From the NCBI GenBank assembly GCA_036491125.1, contig DASXCO010000116.1:1-32423 (forward strand): a DNA stretch of 32,423 nucleotides, in the 5' to 3' direction. The position numbers and the translations under genes were made by a program. How positions within the stretch are numbered: the stretch's first letter is position 1; every line of letters starts with the position of its first letter. Positions 1 through 8,861 of this stretch are shown in pieces. Below the pieces are notes generated by a model that searched no databases, was not told where the DNA came from, and saw only the letters and a program-made list of their open reading frames with translations. Origin of the DNA: Acidimicrobiales bacterium (GTDB taxonomy: Bacteria > Actinomycetota > Acidimicrobiia > Acidimicrobiales > AC-9).

Positions 1-389
1 TCGAGCGGGGGTTGCTCGAGTGTGACTTCGGCGACTGGACCGGGGGCGAGCTGAAGGCGCTGCGCAAGCTGCCGGAATGGCGGGACGTGCAGAGCTGGCC
101 CAGCGGCTTCCGGTTCCCGGGCGGCGAGTCGTTCTCGGAGATGCAGTGCCGCATCACGTCCGCCGTGGCCCGCCTGCGAGCCCGGCACGCCGGCACCACG
201 ATCGTGGCCGTCTCGCACGCGGACCCGATCAAGGCCGCGGTCGCCGACGCTCTCGGCACCCACCTCGACCTCTTCCAGCGCATCGCGATCTCACCCTGCT
301 CTGTCACGGCCATCGCCTACGGAGAGAATGGTCCGATGGTCCTCGGCGTGAACACGACCAACGGGCTCGACGAGGTGCAACCGTCATGA
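1..389 (+). CDS. Histidine phosphatase family protein, 5'-truncated
   Basis: The reading frame is open through the left edge (codons from base 3), so the N-terminus and the RHG catalytic motif lie outside the window. The visible part has a phosphoglycerate-mutase-like fold signature: LLECDFGDWTG near the start, a GGESFSEM segment with the conserved glutamate, and a late AVSHADPIKAAV motif carrying the second catalytic histidine. Homologues of this kind (MSMEG_4193-type) are broad phosphatases; the substrate cannot be read from sequence. The stop overlaps the ATG of the next gene (ATGA), implying translational coupling. The trio histidine phosphatase, DUF3090 and SCO1664 family is a conserved actinobacterial neighbourhood (recalled for M. 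tuberculosis Rv2135c-Rv2133c). Family confident, substrate unknown. Confidence 0.85.
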   Translation, partial: ERGLLECDFGDWTGGELKALRKLPEWRDVQSWPSGFRFPGGESFSEMQCRITSAVARLRARHAGTTIVAVSHADPIKAAVADALGTHLDLFQRIAISPCSVTAIAYGENGPMVLGVNTTNGLDEVQPS

Positions 390-913
390 GCGACTCGCAC
401 GATCTCTACGACGCCGAGCGCGTGACGGTGGGCACGATCGGTCCCACTGGCCAGCGGGTCTTCTTGCTCCAGGGCCGACAGGGGTCGCTGGTGATCACCG
501 TGAAGCTGGAGAAACAGCAGGTGGCCGCCCTGGCCCAGTACCTGGCGAAGGTCCTCGAGGAGCTCCCGGATCCCGGGGCTCTGCCCAACGACCTGGAGCT
601 GGAGGAGCCGCTCGACGCCGCCTGGGCTGTCGGCACCCTCGGCCTGTCCTACGACTCCGCCGCCGACCGGATCGTGCTCCTGGCCGAGGAGGCCGTCCCC
701 GAGGAGGATGAGGAGGAGACGGTGGAGACGGTGGACGAGGCGGCATCGATGGCCCGCTTCACGATCACCCGGGAGCAGGCGGCCGCGCTCGCCATCAGGG
801 GGACCGAGCTGGTCGAGGCCGGGAGGCCGGCCTGCCCGCTGTGCGGCAACCCCTTGGACCCCTCAGGACACGTGTGCCCCAGGACGAACGGGCATCGCCC
901 CCCAGTCCTCTGA
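386..913 (+). CDS. DUF3090 family protein
   Basis: A 175-residue protein starting at the ATG that overlaps the previous stop by four bases. It matches the actinobacterial DUF3090 family: an N-terminal beta-rich part around VFLLQGRQGSLVITVKLEKQ (about 25-44), an acidic stretch near residues 101-118 (PEEDEEETVE), and a C-terminal putative zinc knuckle with C150, C153, H162, C164 and H170. The function of the family is not established; the Cys/His cluster suggests metal binding, and the constant linkage to a histidine phosphatase and a SCO1664-family protein suggests a shared role. Length is usual for the family as I recall it. It is probably co-transcribed with both neighbours. Confidence 0.88.
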   Translation: MSDSHDLYDAERVTVGTIGPTGQRVFLLQGRQGSLVITVKLEKQQVAALAQYLAKVLEELPDPGALPNDLELEEPLDAAWAVGTLGLSYDSAADRIVLLAEEAVPEEDEEETVETVDEAASMARFTITREQAAALAIRGTELVEAGRPACPLCGNPLDPSGHVCPRTNGHRPPVL

Positions 914-1596
914 GCTTGCTCTCCGGGGGGGAGATCGAGCTCCAGGGCCGGCTGCCGTGGAGCTCCAACCGCACGTTCCTGGTGAGCTGCGGCGACGACG
1001 GGCGCGATCTGCTGGCGGTGTACAAGCCGCATCGGGGCGAGCGGCCGCTGTGGGACTTCCCGGGCGGCTTGTACCGCAGAGAGGTGGCCGCCTACGAGCT
1101 GTCCCGCGCCCTGGGCTGGGACATCGTGCCCGAGACGCTCATTCGTACCGACGCGCCACTGGGGGTCGGCTCCCTCCAACGTTTCGTGGCCGCCGAGTTT
1201 ACCGAGCACTACTTCACCCTGGTCGAGGATCCCGGGCATCTCGACGCCCTGAGGGTCATCGCCACCTTCGACCTGCTGCTCAACAACGCAGATCGAAAGA
1301 GCGGGCACTGCCTGCTGGGCCTCGACGGCCGCATCTGGGCCATCGACAACGGGCTGTCGTTCCATCCTGAGCCCAAGCTGCGCACGGTGATGTGGGACTT
1401 CAGCGGCGAGTCGGTCCCCGACCCCCTGGTGGCCGACGTCGATCGTGTCGCCCGTGACCTTCCGCCGGCCCTCGGATCGCTGCTGGGTCCCGAGGAGCTC
1501 GAGGGCATCCGCCGACGGGCGACGGAGGTGGTCGCCAGCCCGCAGTTCCCTGCGCCCGCCCCCGAGCGGCGACCCTATCCGTGGCCCCTCGTCTAG
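874..1596 (+). CDS. SCO1664-family protein (TIGR03843-like, kinase-fold)
   Basis: The core from LLSGGEIELQGRLPWSSN onward resembles the SCO1664/TIGR03843 family, distantly related to PI3/PI4-kinase and HipA-like folds. A YKPHRGERPLWDFPGG segment could supply the nucleotide-contacting lysine, LLNNADRKSGHCL looks like a catalytic loop, and IWAIDNGLSFH like a metal-binding DN motif. Start choice is uncertain: GTG at 874 has an AGGA five bases upstream and overlaps DUF3090 by 40 bp; GTG at 841 and TTG at 916 are alternatives, and homology only demands a start before about 916. The 3' end overlaps the convergent oxidase gene at 1593-1596, a shared CTAG. Kinase activity is inference only. Confidence 0.8.
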   Translation: MPQDERASPPSPLSLLSGGEIELQGRLPWSSNRTFLVSCGDDGRDLLAVYKPHRGERPLWDFPGGLYRREVAAYELSRALGWDIVPETLIRTDAPLGVGSLQRFVAAEFTEHYFTLVEDPGHLDALRVIATFDLLLNNADRKSGHCLLGLDGRIWAIDNGLSFHPEPKLRTVMWDFSGESVPDPLVADVDRVARDLPPALGSLLGPEELEGIRRRATEVVASPQFPAPAPERRPYPWPLV

Positions 1597-2903
1597 GGCG
1601 GGCCGAGCACGCGGTCGGTGTAGGGGTTGCCGAACAGTCCGTCGGGGTCCAGACGGGTGCGCACGGCCTGGAACCGTTCCCACCCCGGATACCGGGGCGA
1701 GAGCGTCGCCGCCGTCTGGTAGTGGAGCTTGCCCCAGTGGGGCCGCCCTCTGACGCCGTCCATGATGGCCTCGACACCGCGGAAGTACTGCTCGTAGGGC
1801 ACCCCCTGAGGCATGTGGATGGCCACGTAGCAGCTCTGCCTCCCGCTCGCCGTCGACAGTGGGATGTCGTCGCCCGCCGCGAAGCGGACCTCGACCGGGA
1901 AACCGACGTACAGACCGCTCTCCTCCACGTACCGGCGCACCCGCTCCACCACCTCGACAGCGGCCGCCCGGGGTATGGCGTACTCCATCTCGCAGAAGCG
2001 GACCCAGCGGGGGCTGGTGAAGACCCGGTCGCTGCGGTCGACGTACTCGGTGCGCCCGGAGCTGGGCGCGATGCGAGCAAGTCGTGGGGTCCACCGCGGG
2101 CGCACGCGCCCGAGCCACGTGACCGCTCCGAAGGCGATGTTCTCGAAGAGGATCTTGTCCCGGACGAACCGCCATCCCCGACCCGGTGAGACCGGCTCGT
2201 CGGTGCGATTGTTGCGCTTGGTGAGGGCCCAGCCGGTGTGGGGTACCCAGAAGAACTCGAAGTGGTCGTTGCCCTCGACCAGCTCGTCGATCGACGACAG
2301 CACGTCGTCGAGGCGAATCGGCTCCTCCACGGCGCGCAGGTTGAACGCGGGCTGGCAGCGGATGGTCGCCGTCGAGATGATGCCCAGCGCGCCCAGCCCC
2401 ACCCGGGCGGCGGAGAAGATCTCCGGCTCCTCGTCCGGCGAGCAGGAGACGATCGACCCGTCGGCCGTGACCAGCTGGAGGCCGACCACGTCGGTGGCCA
2501 GGCCGCCGAGCCGCACTCCCGTCCCGTGGGTGCCCGTCGAGATGGCTCCGGCGACCGTCTGGTACCCGATGTCGCCCAGGTTGGCCAGGGCCAGGCCCCG
2601 CCGGGCCAGCTCCTCGGCGAGCGCCGCCATGGTCATGCCGGACTCGACGGTCACTGTCGACTCGTCGGGGTCGTAACGCACGACGTGGGCGTGCTCGTCG
2701 AGGCGCACCTGGACCCCTGAGGTGCAGGCCACGTCGGTGAACGAGTGGCCCGACCCCACCGCCTTCACCCGCAGCCCGTCCTTGGCTGCGGACTTCACCA
2801 CCTCCACCACGTCCTCGACCGAGCGGGGCCGGGCGATCTCGACCGGGGCGCACCGCTGGTTGCCACCCCAGTTCCGCCACTGGCGGGCGGCAGTGTCGGT
2901 CAT
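1593..2903 (-). CDS. FAD-binding sugar-1,4-lactone oxidase (L-gulono/D-arabinono type)
   Basis: 436 residues with a PCMH/VAO-type FAD domain followed by an ALO C-terminal domain. Visible marks are VKAVGSGHSFTD (46-57), where H53 is in the position that carries covalent FAD in aldonolactone oxidases; GYQTVAGAISTGTHGTG, a second FAD-contacting loop; FEFFWVPHT in the substrate domain; and the family's C-terminal HWGK motif followed by a DPDGLFGNPY tail. The expected reaction is oxidation of a sugar lactone or alditol with O2 or another acceptor; the substrate is unknown. No signal peptide, so cytoplasmic. It stands alone: 47 bp separate it from the SGNH gene upstream on the same strand. Confidence 0.88.
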   Translation of the reverse strand: MTDTAARQWRNWGGNQRCAPVEIARPRSVEDVVEVVKSAAKDGLRVKAVGSGHSFTDVACTSGVQVRLDEHAHVVRYDPDESTVTVESGMTMAALAEELARRGLALANLGDIGYQTVAGAISTGTHGTGVRLGGLATDVVGLQLVTADGSIVSCSPDEEPEIFSAARVGLGALGIISTATIRCQPAFNLRAVEEPIRLDDVLSSIDELVEGNDHFEFFWVPHTGWALTKRNNRTDEPVSPGRGWRFVRDKILFENIAFGAVTWLGRVRPRWTPRLARIAPSSGRTEYVDRSDRVFTSPRWVRFCEMEYAIPRAAAVEVVERVRRYVEESGLYVGFPVEVRFAAGDDIPLSTASGRQSCYVAIHMPQGVPYEQYFRGVEAIMDGVRGRPHWGKLHYQTAATLSPRYPGWERFQAVRTRLDPDGLFGNPYTDRVLGPP

Positions 2904-2950
2904 CTCCTGATCGTAGCCACCGACCTCCCACCGTCGTCGGGGTCTCGGGC

Positions 2951-4162
2951 TCAGGAGCTGAGCCGCACCCCGAACTGGCTCTGCATGACCGTGATCGCCA
3001 GATCGGCGAGGCGGTCCGAGCCGCCCCTGGCCAGGTGGATGCCGTCCGGCTCCCGGATCTGTTGCTCGCCCCCCGAGGCGTCGGGCAGGTAGGCGGAGTA
3101 CTTGCCGCTGCTGTCTACGAAGACGTGCCAGGAGTCCAGATACGAGACGCCCGGATGGACCGCGGCCTGACCCGCGACGACGCTGTTCACCAGCTGCATC
3201 TGCTGCGAGACGCCGCCCGAGGGCATGATCGGCATCCCCACCCAGAGCATGCGCTGGCCCTGGGCCGTGGCCTCGCTCATCATGGTGGCCACGCGCTGGG
3301 TGTAGGCGGCGATCCAGTCCGGCGAGCCGAACCCGACCGCCCTGCCCCCGACGAGGAACGACTGGTTGTCGTTGGCACCGATCATGGCCACCACGACGTC
3401 CGGTTGGAAGCGGGAGACGTCGGTGCGGAGCTCACCAGGCCAGTCGAAGTAGTCGGGTCGGGCCAGGCCGGTGTCGATCTTGCCGTCCAAGGTGGGCTGC
3501 ACCACGCCGGTGGCCCCCAGCTTTGCGACCAGGCTCTGTCCGAAGTCCTCTCCGATCGAGTCCCCCACGGCGAGGACCCGCAGCGGGCTGGCGGCCGTCG
3601 GCTGGGGCAGGGGTGGCAGCGCCGGCGGGGCCGGGCTCGGGGCGCCGGCCGGCTGAGGCGCCGCGGGTGGCGCCGCCGCGGTGTGCCGCGCTCGCGGCGA
3701 CGCCAGCGGAACGGGAGGAGTCGACTTGACCACCGGGCCACCGGTGGGCCGACCGAGCGCGTCCTTGACGAGGTCGCCAAGGTAGGCGAGACCAGTGCCG
3801 TTGCCGACCCACACCATCGGACGAAGGACCGTGAGCGCCGCCGTCCGCCGGGCGCCGAGCGGAGACGACTCGGCCGAGCGCTGGAGGGAATGAGAGTCCA
3901 ACAGCAGCCACAGCCCCAGGCAGACGAAGCCGATGACCAGGACTCTCCCGGCCGCCAGGAGCCGAGGGCCCTCCGGGCCCGGCGCCGTGGTGGGAGGCGG
4001 TCGGAGCTCGGGCGTGGCGGGATCAGCTGATCGGGGATCCGCTGTCTGCGAGCGGGCGTCCCGGGTGGCGGAGATGCGCCCGAGGCTCGACAAGGCGTCA
4101 ACATGAAGCGAGCGGGAGCGGCGATGCCGAGGGGCGGCGGCGATACGGACTCGGGTGCGCAT
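2951..4162 (-). CDS. SGNH/GDSL hydrolase, DUF459 type, membrane-anchored
   Basis: 403 residues: a basic cytoplasmic N-terminus, one membrane helix (about 70-90), a Pro/Ala-rich spacer (about 148-192), then an extracytoplasmic SGNH domain. Block I is AVGDSIGEDFG (catalytic S202), block III is IGANDNQ (N264), and block V is EPDGIHLARGG with the D373/H376 pair. The start is fixed by a TGATG overlap with the MBOAT gene upstream, so the two are coupled. In AlgI/AlgJ- and PatA/PatB-like pairs, the MBOAT protein moves acyl groups across the membrane and the SGNH partner places them on, or removes them from, a polysaccharide or wall polymer. That role is inferred here; the polymer is unknown. Confidence 0.87.
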   Translation of the reverse strand: MRTRVRIAAAPRHRRSRSLHVDALSSLGRISATRDARSQTADPRSADPATPELRPPPTTAPGPEGPRLLAAGRVLVIGFVCLGLWLLLDSHSLQRSAESSPLGARRTAALTVLRPMVWVGNGTGLAYLGDLVKDALGRPTGGPVVKSTPPVPLASPRARHTAAAPPAAPQPAGAPSPAPPALPPLPQPTAASPLRVLAVGDSIGEDFGQSLVAKLGATGVVQPTLDGKIDTGLARPDYFDWPGELRTDVSRFQPDVVVAMIGANDNQSFLVGGRAVGFGSPDWIAAYTQRVATMMSEATAQGQRMLWVGMPIMPSGGVSQQMQLVNSVVAGQAAVHPGVSYLDSWHVFVDSSGKYSAYLPDASGGEQQIREPDGIHLARGGSDRLADLAITVMQSQFGVRLSS

Positions 4163-5586
4163 CAGAACCGGTAGTAGATGAACGGGGCGACACCCTGGGG
4201 CCCGAGGGTGGTGATGCCGAACAAGGTGATGGCGAGCAGCACTCCCTGCCCCGCCGGGCGAAGCCGGGAGAACGCGGCGCGGGCTCGTTCCACGACGTCA
4301 TGAGGCACGTACTGGGCGCCGATGCCGACGGCGATGGCCAGCAGGACGAGGGGTGTGACCTCGGGCGCCGGTCCCCACGCCGTGAACAGCCGCCGCAGCA
4401 GGGTGAGCGCCGTCGAGAACGAGTCCGATCGAAAGAACACCCAAGCCAGGCACACCACGTTGAACGTGACCACCCTCTGGGCGATGCGGTCCCATCGTGA
4501 GCCGGGCAGGGGGTCGAGACCCCGCGCCTCCCGGCGGGAGCGACGCCAGTGGCCGGTCACCTGCCCGATGCCGTGGATGGTCCCCCACATGACGAACGTC
4601 CACGCCGCGCCGTGCCACAGGCCACCGAGCACCATGGTGATCATGACGTTGCGATACGTCGACAGCCGCGACCCCCGGTTGCCCCCCAGGGGGATGTAGA
4701 GGTAGTCGCGCAACCAGCGGGACAGCGTCATGTGCCACCGTCGCCAGAAGTCCTGGAGGGTGCGGGCGGCGTACGGGCTGTCGAAGTTGGCGGGGAACTT
4801 GAACCCGAGCAGCAGCGCCACACCGATGGCGATGTCGGTATACCCGCTGAAGTCGGCATAGATCTGCACCGCGTAGCCGTAGATGGCGACGGCGATCTCG
4901 AGCGAGCTGTGCTGGCCCGGGCTGTTGAACACGGGATCGACGATGGCCGTGGCCAGGAAGCTCGAGAGCACCACCTTCTTGAACAGGCCGGCGAAGATGA
5001 GGTAGGCCGCCCTCGAGAAGTCGACCTTGCGCGGGTCCCGCCGGGTGCGGATCTGCGGCAGGAGCTCGGAGCCTCGCACGATGGGCCCGGCGACCAGGTG
5101 GGGGAAGAACGAGAGGTAGGTGGCGAAGTCGAGCCAGCTGGCCGGCTCCAGGGAACGCCGGTAGATGTCGATCACGTAGCTGAGGGCCATGAACGTGAAG
5201 AACGAGATCCCCACCGGCAGGGTGACCTGGAGCAGCGGCAGCGGGGCTCCGATGCCCATGCCGTGCAGGACGTTCGCCACGTTGACGGCGAAGAAGCCGT
5301 AGTACTTGAACCAGCCGAGGAGGCCCAGCTCGACGGCGACGGTGGCCCACAGGGCGGCTTTGCGCGAGGCGGGCGAATCCGTGCGGTGGATCGCCAGCGC
5401 ACCGAGTTGGGCGAAGGCGGTGGACGCCCCGAGCAGGAAGACGAAGTGCCAGTCCCACCAGCCGTAGAAGACGTAGCTGGCGAGGATCATGAACGGCTTC
5501 CAGCGCCGGGGGAAGGGCGCGAGCAGCCAGCTCACCAGGAAGACGATGGCGAAGAAGACGGCGAAGTCGATGGTGGGAAAGAGCAT
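4162..5586 (-). CDS. MBOAT family membrane-bound O-acyltransferase (AlgI-like)
   Basis: 474 residues with about ten hydrophobic segments. MBOAT hallmarks are clear: [19 protein letters not shown] (about 125-143), [10 protein letters not shown], the [15 protein letters not shown] block, [17 protein letters not shown] (about 279-295), IPLGGNR, and [15 protein letters not shown] with the catalytic histidine H325. The length is normal for AlgI-like proteins. It should use a cytoplasmic acyl donor to O-acylate an exported polymer with the SGNH partner directly downstream (one-base TGATG overlap). It is the first gene of the pair; the 112 bp upstream, to the end of etfA, probably hold the promoter and show no clear motif. 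Confidence 0.93.
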   Translation of the reverse strand: MLFPTIDFAVFFAIVFLVSWLLAPFPRRWKPFMILASYVFYGWWDWHFVFLLGASTAFAQLGALAIHRTDSPASRKAALWATVAVELGLLGWFKYYGFFAVNVANVLHGMGIGAPLPLLQVTLPVGISFFTFMALSYVIDIYRRSLEPASWLDFATYLSFFPHLVAGPIVRGSELLPQIRTRRDPRKVDFSRAAYLIFAGLFKKVVLSSFLATAIVDPVFNSPGQHSSLEIAVAIYGYAVQIYADFSGYTDIAIGVALLLGFKFPANFDSPYAARTLQDFWRRWHMTLSRWLRDYLYIPLGGNRGSRLSTYRNVMITMVLGGLWHGAAWTFVMWGTIHGIGQVTGHWRRSRREARGLDPLPGSRWDRIAQRVVTFNVVCLAWVFFRSDSFSTALTLLRRLFTAWGPAPEVTPLVLLAIAVGIGAQYVPHDVVERARAAFSRLRPAGQGVLLAITLFGITTLGPQGVAPFIYYRF

Positions 5587-5698
5587 CAGTCTCGACGCAG
5601 CTCCCCGTGTATGCGCCCGCGTCTCAGCGACGAAAGCATTCCCCCGCCCGCCACGAGGCCGATATTAGGCGACGCGGTGGGGAAAGTCCGACTCTGCC

Positions 5699-6670
5699 CT
5701 ACCCTCGGGCTTTGAGCGCCTCGATCAGCTTCGGGACGACCTTGTGCACGTCCCCGACGATGCCCAGGTCGGCGATGGAGAAGATGGGGGCCTCCTGGTC
5801 CTTGTTGATGGCGATGATGTTCTTGGCCCCCTTCATACCGACCATGTGCTGGGTGGCGCCCGAGATCCCCACGGCGAGGTAGACGGTCGGCTTCACGGTC
5901 TTGCCCGTCTGGCCCACCTGGTAGGCGTATGGCACCCAGCCGGCATCGACGATCGCTCGAGACGCGCCTGGCGCCGCCTTGAGCAGCTTGGCCAGCTCCT
6001 CGATCATCTCGTACTTGTCGGCCTGGCCCAGGCCCCGGCCACCGGAGACGACGATCTCGGCCTCGTCGAGCTGCGGTCCGCTGCGCTCCTCGACGTGACG
6101 CTCGAGCACCCGGGCGGCGTCGGTGGCACCGGTGTCAGGCACCTCGACGGGCACCACCTCGGCCGCCGATCCACCGTCGGGTTCGGCCGCGAACGACTTG
6201 GCCCGCACCACGAAGATGCCGGGGCCGTCGCCCGTGAAACGGCTCTTGGCCATCTGCACCCCGCCGAAGATGGCGTGGTGGGCGACCGGGACTCCGTCCT
6301 CGACGGTCAGGTCCACCAGGTTGGTGAGCACGGGCCGGTCGATGCGGGCCGAGAGCCGCCCGGCGATGTCCCGGCCGTCGTAGGTGGTCCCGATCAGGAT
6401 CACGTCGGGCGCGTTGCCCGCCGCGATCTGGGCGGCGATCGCCGCCGCGACCCGGCTGCCGGGAAGCGCGTTGCCGAGATCGCCCACGTCGTAGGCCTTG
6501 CTGGCGCCGTGGCTGCCGAGCGCTCCGGCCGTCGAGGCCACGTCGTCGCCCCACGCCACCGCCTCGACGACCGAGCCCAGCGAGCGGGCCTTGGTCAGCA
6601 GCTCGAGGGTGAGGCTGGTCGGGGCTCCACCCGACGACTCAGCGACGACCCATACCTTGTCGGTTGCCAT
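5699..6670 (-). CDS. etfA: Electron transfer flavoprotein subunit alpha
   Basis: 323 residues, normal for EtfA. The N-terminal domain begins [20 protein letters not shown]; the C-terminal FAD-binding domain carries [12 protein letters not shown], a [19 protein letters not shown] segment, the [23 protein letters not shown] loop, and [19 protein letters not shown]. With EtfB it forms the soluble FAD/AMP heterodimer that takes electrons from acyl-CoA and related dehydrogenases and passes them to ETF:quinone oxidoreductase. It lies 30 bp downstream of etfB on the same strand, with a GGGAGGAT ribosome-binding site upstream of its ATG. The motifs look intact, as in conventional (non-bifurcating-specific) ETF. 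Confidence 0.96.
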   Translation of the reverse strand: MATDKVWVVAESSGGAPTSLTLELLTKARSLGSVVEAVAWGDDVASTAGALGSHGASKAYDVGDLGNALPGSRVAAAIAAQIAAGNAPDVILIGTTYDGRDIAGRLSARIDRPVLTNLVDLTVEDGVPVAHHAIFGGVQMAKSRFTGDGPGIFVVRAKSFAAEPDGGSAAEVVPVEVPDTGATDAARVLERHVEERSGPQLDEAEIVVSGGRGLGQADKYEMIEELAKLLKAAPGASRAIVDAGWVPYAYQVGQTGKTVKPTVYLAVGISGATQHMVGMKGAKNIIAINKDQEAPIFSIADLGIVGDVHKVVPKLIEALKARG

Positions 6671-6700
6671 CAGTTTCAGGATCCTCCCGGCTGCGGTGGG

Positions 6701-7489
6701 CTACAGAAGCTTCAGTTGCTCGAGGAAGGCGATGATGCGCTCGTAGGCATCACCCTCGTCGACCACGACCTCGCCCGCCTTGCGCTCCTCGGCGGCGGCC
6801 ACGTCGAAGACCTCCTCGCGGGCTCCGGCGACGCCCACCTGGTCGGGCGTCAGGCCGAGGTCGGCCACCTTCAGCTGCTCGACGGGCTTGCCCTTCGCCG
6901 CCATGATGCCCTTGAAGGACGGGTACCGGGGCTCGACGACCCCGGCGGTCACGGTGACCACCGCCGGCAGCGGACACTCCACCTCGTCGAAGCCCGCCTC
7001 GGTCTGGCGTTCCACCCGGACCTTGCCGTCGCTCACGTCGATCTTCTTCGCGAAGGTCACCGAGGGCAGGCCGAGGAGCTCGGCCACCTGGGCCGGCGTG
7101 GTGCCCGTGTACCCGTCGGTCGATTCCGTCGCCGCCACGACCAGGTCGGGCTCGGCCCGCTTGATGGCGGCGGCCAGCACCTTGGCGGTGCCGAGGGCGT
7201 CGGTGCCCGCCAGGACGTCGTCGCTGACGAGGATGGCCTTGGCCGCGCCCATGGCGAGCGCCGTGCGCAGGCCGCTCGTCTCCTCGTGGGGTGCCATGGA
7301 CACCAGCGTCACCTCACCGCCACCGGCGCGCTCCGCCAGCTGGAGGGACATCTCGACGCCGTAGGAGTCGGAGTCGTCGAGGATGAGCTTCCCCTCGCGG
7401 ACGAGGTTCTTGGTGTCGGGCTGCAGCGACCCCGGGGCGGCGGGGTCGGGGATCTGCTTGACACAGACGGCGACGTTCATGCCTGTCAT
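6701..7489 (-). CDS. etfB: Electron transfer flavoprotein subunit beta
   Basis: Up to 262 residues. It starts with MNVAVCVKQIPDP after an optional MTG extension; the ATG at 7480 is an equally plausible start, and neither start has a strong Shine-Dalgarno. EtfB features are present: LDDSDSYGVEMSLQLAE, an adenine-nucleotide loop around LATAMGAAKAILVSD-like residues, VVAATESTDGYTGTTPAQVAELLG, and a C-terminal recognition-loop region with PLPAVVTVTAGVVEPRYPSFKGIMAAKGK. It is the first gene of the etfBA pair and is divergent from the anti-sigma/sigma pair. The 230 bp in between must hold promoters in both directions. Confidence 0.95.
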   Translation of the reverse strand: MTGMNVAVCVKQIPDPAAPGSLQPDTKNLVREGKLILDDSDSYGVEMSLQLAERAGGGEVTLVSMAPHEETSGLRTALAMGAAKAILVSDDVLAGTDALGTAKVLAAAIKRAEPDLVVAATESTDGYTGTTPAQVAELLGLPSVTFAKKIDVSDGKVRVERQTEAGFDEVECPLPAVVTVTAGVVEPRYPSFKGIMAAKGKPVEQLKVADLGLTPDQVGVAGAREEVFDVAAAEERKAGEVVVDEGDAYERIIAFLEQLKLL

Positions 7490-7719
7490 TGTTCACGACA
7501 GCCCCGCCGCTCGACCAACCGGGTCCCCGCGGGCCCCCGCCCAGGCGGCTGCTGGCGGCCCCTGGCGGCCCCGGCGTGGGCCCGAGCGCAGATCGCCAGC
7601 AGGCCGTTTGCTAGCGTCGATGGAGAGACGCTGTGGCGAGCGCGCGAGCCCGAACCCCCGCCGGTACGCCGGCGACACAACTGGCAACCACCACTGCCAC
7701 TGAGGAGGACCCGAACGGA
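7490..7719. other. Divergent intergenic region, etfB / anti-sigma gene
   Basis: This 230-bp region is the longest non-coding stretch in the window and separates two divergent transcription units. It is GC-rich. I see no convincing -10/-35 pair or palindrome. The only clear element is the GAGGAGGA ribosome-binding site at 7702-7709 serving the GTG at 7720. A longer reading of the anti-sigma gene from GTG 7633 would enter this region, but its extra 29 residues are low-complexity Ala/Thr. Confidence 0.5.
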
Positions 7720-8109
7720 GTGCCCGGAAGCGACGAGGTGCGGCTGTCATCTCCGGCCACCACCGAGCTCCCCCGCCTGGCCCGGCTGACCGCCAGCGGG
7801 CTGGCCTGCCGCCTGGGTTTCAGCTACGACGAGGTGGAGGACCTGCGGCTCGCCATCGACGAGCTGTGCTTCTCCCTCATCGGCACCCAGGGCCGTCCCG
7901 GCGTGGTCCACCTGATGTTCTCCCTCGACGACGAGACGCTCGAGGTGGAGGGCACGCTCGAGAGCGGCGAGCGGGGTCCCGACCCGGTGCAGAGCGGCCT
8001 GTCGCGCAAGATCCTCGAGGCGCTGGTGGACGAGCACGAGGTCCGCCGGAACGGTCACGATCAACTGACGTTCTGGATGCGGAAGCGGCGGCTCCCGATC
8101 GCCGGCTGA
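7720..8109 (+). CDS. RsbW-like anti-sigma factor, degenerate GHKL ATPase fold
   Basis: 129 residues, the usual RsbW size, from a GTG ten bases after GAGGAGGA; an in-frame GTG at 7633 is less likely. The fold matches HATPase_c_2 anti-sigma factors: an N-terminal VRLSSPATTELPRLARL segment, the N-box helix DLRLAIDELCFSLI, and a late SGLSRKILEALVDEHEV helix. Two ATP-site features are off: the Mg-binding Asn expected four residues after E48 is Ser (S52), and a DxGxG loop is not evident. It overlaps the sigma gene (TGATG), so it is almost certainly that sigma factor's antagonist. It may bind without phosphorylating an anti-anti-sigma, or bind ATP weakly; this is inference. Confidence 0.85.
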   Translation: MPGSDEVRLSSPATTELPRLARLTASGLACRLGFSYDEVEDLRLAIDELCFSLIGTQGRPGVVHLMFSLDDETLEVEGTLESGERGPDPVQSGLSRKILEALVDEHEVRRNGHDQLTFWMRKRRLPIAG

Positions 8110-8861
8110 TGGGCGTGGACAACGCGCAACGGGAGGAGCTGCGACAGAAGTTCGTCGCTCTGGCCGAGACCGGCGATCCGACGATCCGGCGCGAGCTGGT
8201 GGAGGCCCACCTGGGCCTGGCCGAGTACCTCGCCCGGCGGTTCAGCCATCGCGGCGAGCCCGTCGACGACCTTGTCCAGGTCAGCTCGATGGCCCTGCTC
8301 AAGGCCGTCGACCGCTTCGACCCCGGACGCGGCGTCGAGTTCTCGACCTACGCCACCCACACGATCGCCGGGGAGCTCAAGCGCCACTTCCGGGACAAGG
8401 GCTGGGCGGTGCGGGCGCCCCGCCGCATGCAGGAGCTCTACCTGACCCTGGGCGACAGCATCGGGCGACTGTCCCAGGAGCTCGGCCGCTCACCGACCAT
8501 CGCCGAGCTGGCCGCCGAGACCCGAGTCTCGGAGGAAGAGGTGCTCGAGGCCCTCGAGGCCGGGCAGGCCTACCGGCTGGCGTCCCTCGACGCCCCGGCG
8601 CCCGGCGACGATGAAGGCGAGAGCCTCGCCTCCCACCTGGGCGACGAGGATCCACGCATGTCGGCGGCGGAGGAACGGGCGACGCTCTCACCGATCATCC
8701 AGTCCCTGCCCCCTCGCCAGCAGCTCATTCTCCACCTGCGCTTCTTCGAGGGGCTGACCCAGCTGGAGATCGCCGGGCAACTCGGCATCAGCCAGATGCA
8801 CGTGTCACGTCTGCTCGCCCGCAGCCTGGCCGAGCTCAGGACGGCCGCCGAGCAGAGCTGA
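8109..8861 (+). CDS. RNA polymerase sigma factor, SigB/SigF/SigG group
   Basis: 250 residues starting at the ATG that overlaps the anti-sigma stop (TGATG). Region 2 is clear: HLGLAEYLARRFSHRGEPVDD, LVQVSSMALLKAVDRFDPGRG, and EFSTYATHTIAGELKRHFRD, which reads the -10. Region 3 carries LSQELGRSPTIAELAAET, and region 4 carries LPPRQQLILHLRFFEGLTQLEIA then ISQMHVSRLLARSLAELR, the -35-recognising helix-turn-helix. This is the group 3 (stress/sporulation-type) class, normally held by an RsbW-like protein, here its immediate upstream neighbour. The target regulon cannot be read from the window. Confidence 0.94.
   Translation: MGVDNAQREELRQKFVALAETGDPTIRRELVEAHLGLAEYLARRFSHRGEPVDDLVQVSSMALLKAVDRFDPGRGVEFSTYATHTIAGELKRHFRDKGWAVRAPRRMQELYLTLGDSIGRLSQELGRSPTIAELAAETRVSEEEVLEALEAGQAYRLASLDAPAPGDDEGESLASHLGDEDPRMSAAEERATLSPIIQSLPPRQQLILHLRFFEGLTQLEIAGQLGISQMHVSRLLARSLAELRTAAEQS

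Noticed and set aside
649-2931. A 760-residue open frame on the minus strand overlapping DUF3090, SCO1664 and the lactone oxidase
   Set aside because: Arg/Gly/Pro/Ala-rich with no domain; it is the out-of-phase shadow of better-supported genes on both strands in high-GC DNA.
5744-7789. A 681-residue open frame on the plus strand across etfA and etfB
   Set aside because: Antisense to two clear electron transfer flavoprotein genes; His/Gly/Asp-rich shadow with no recognisable motif.
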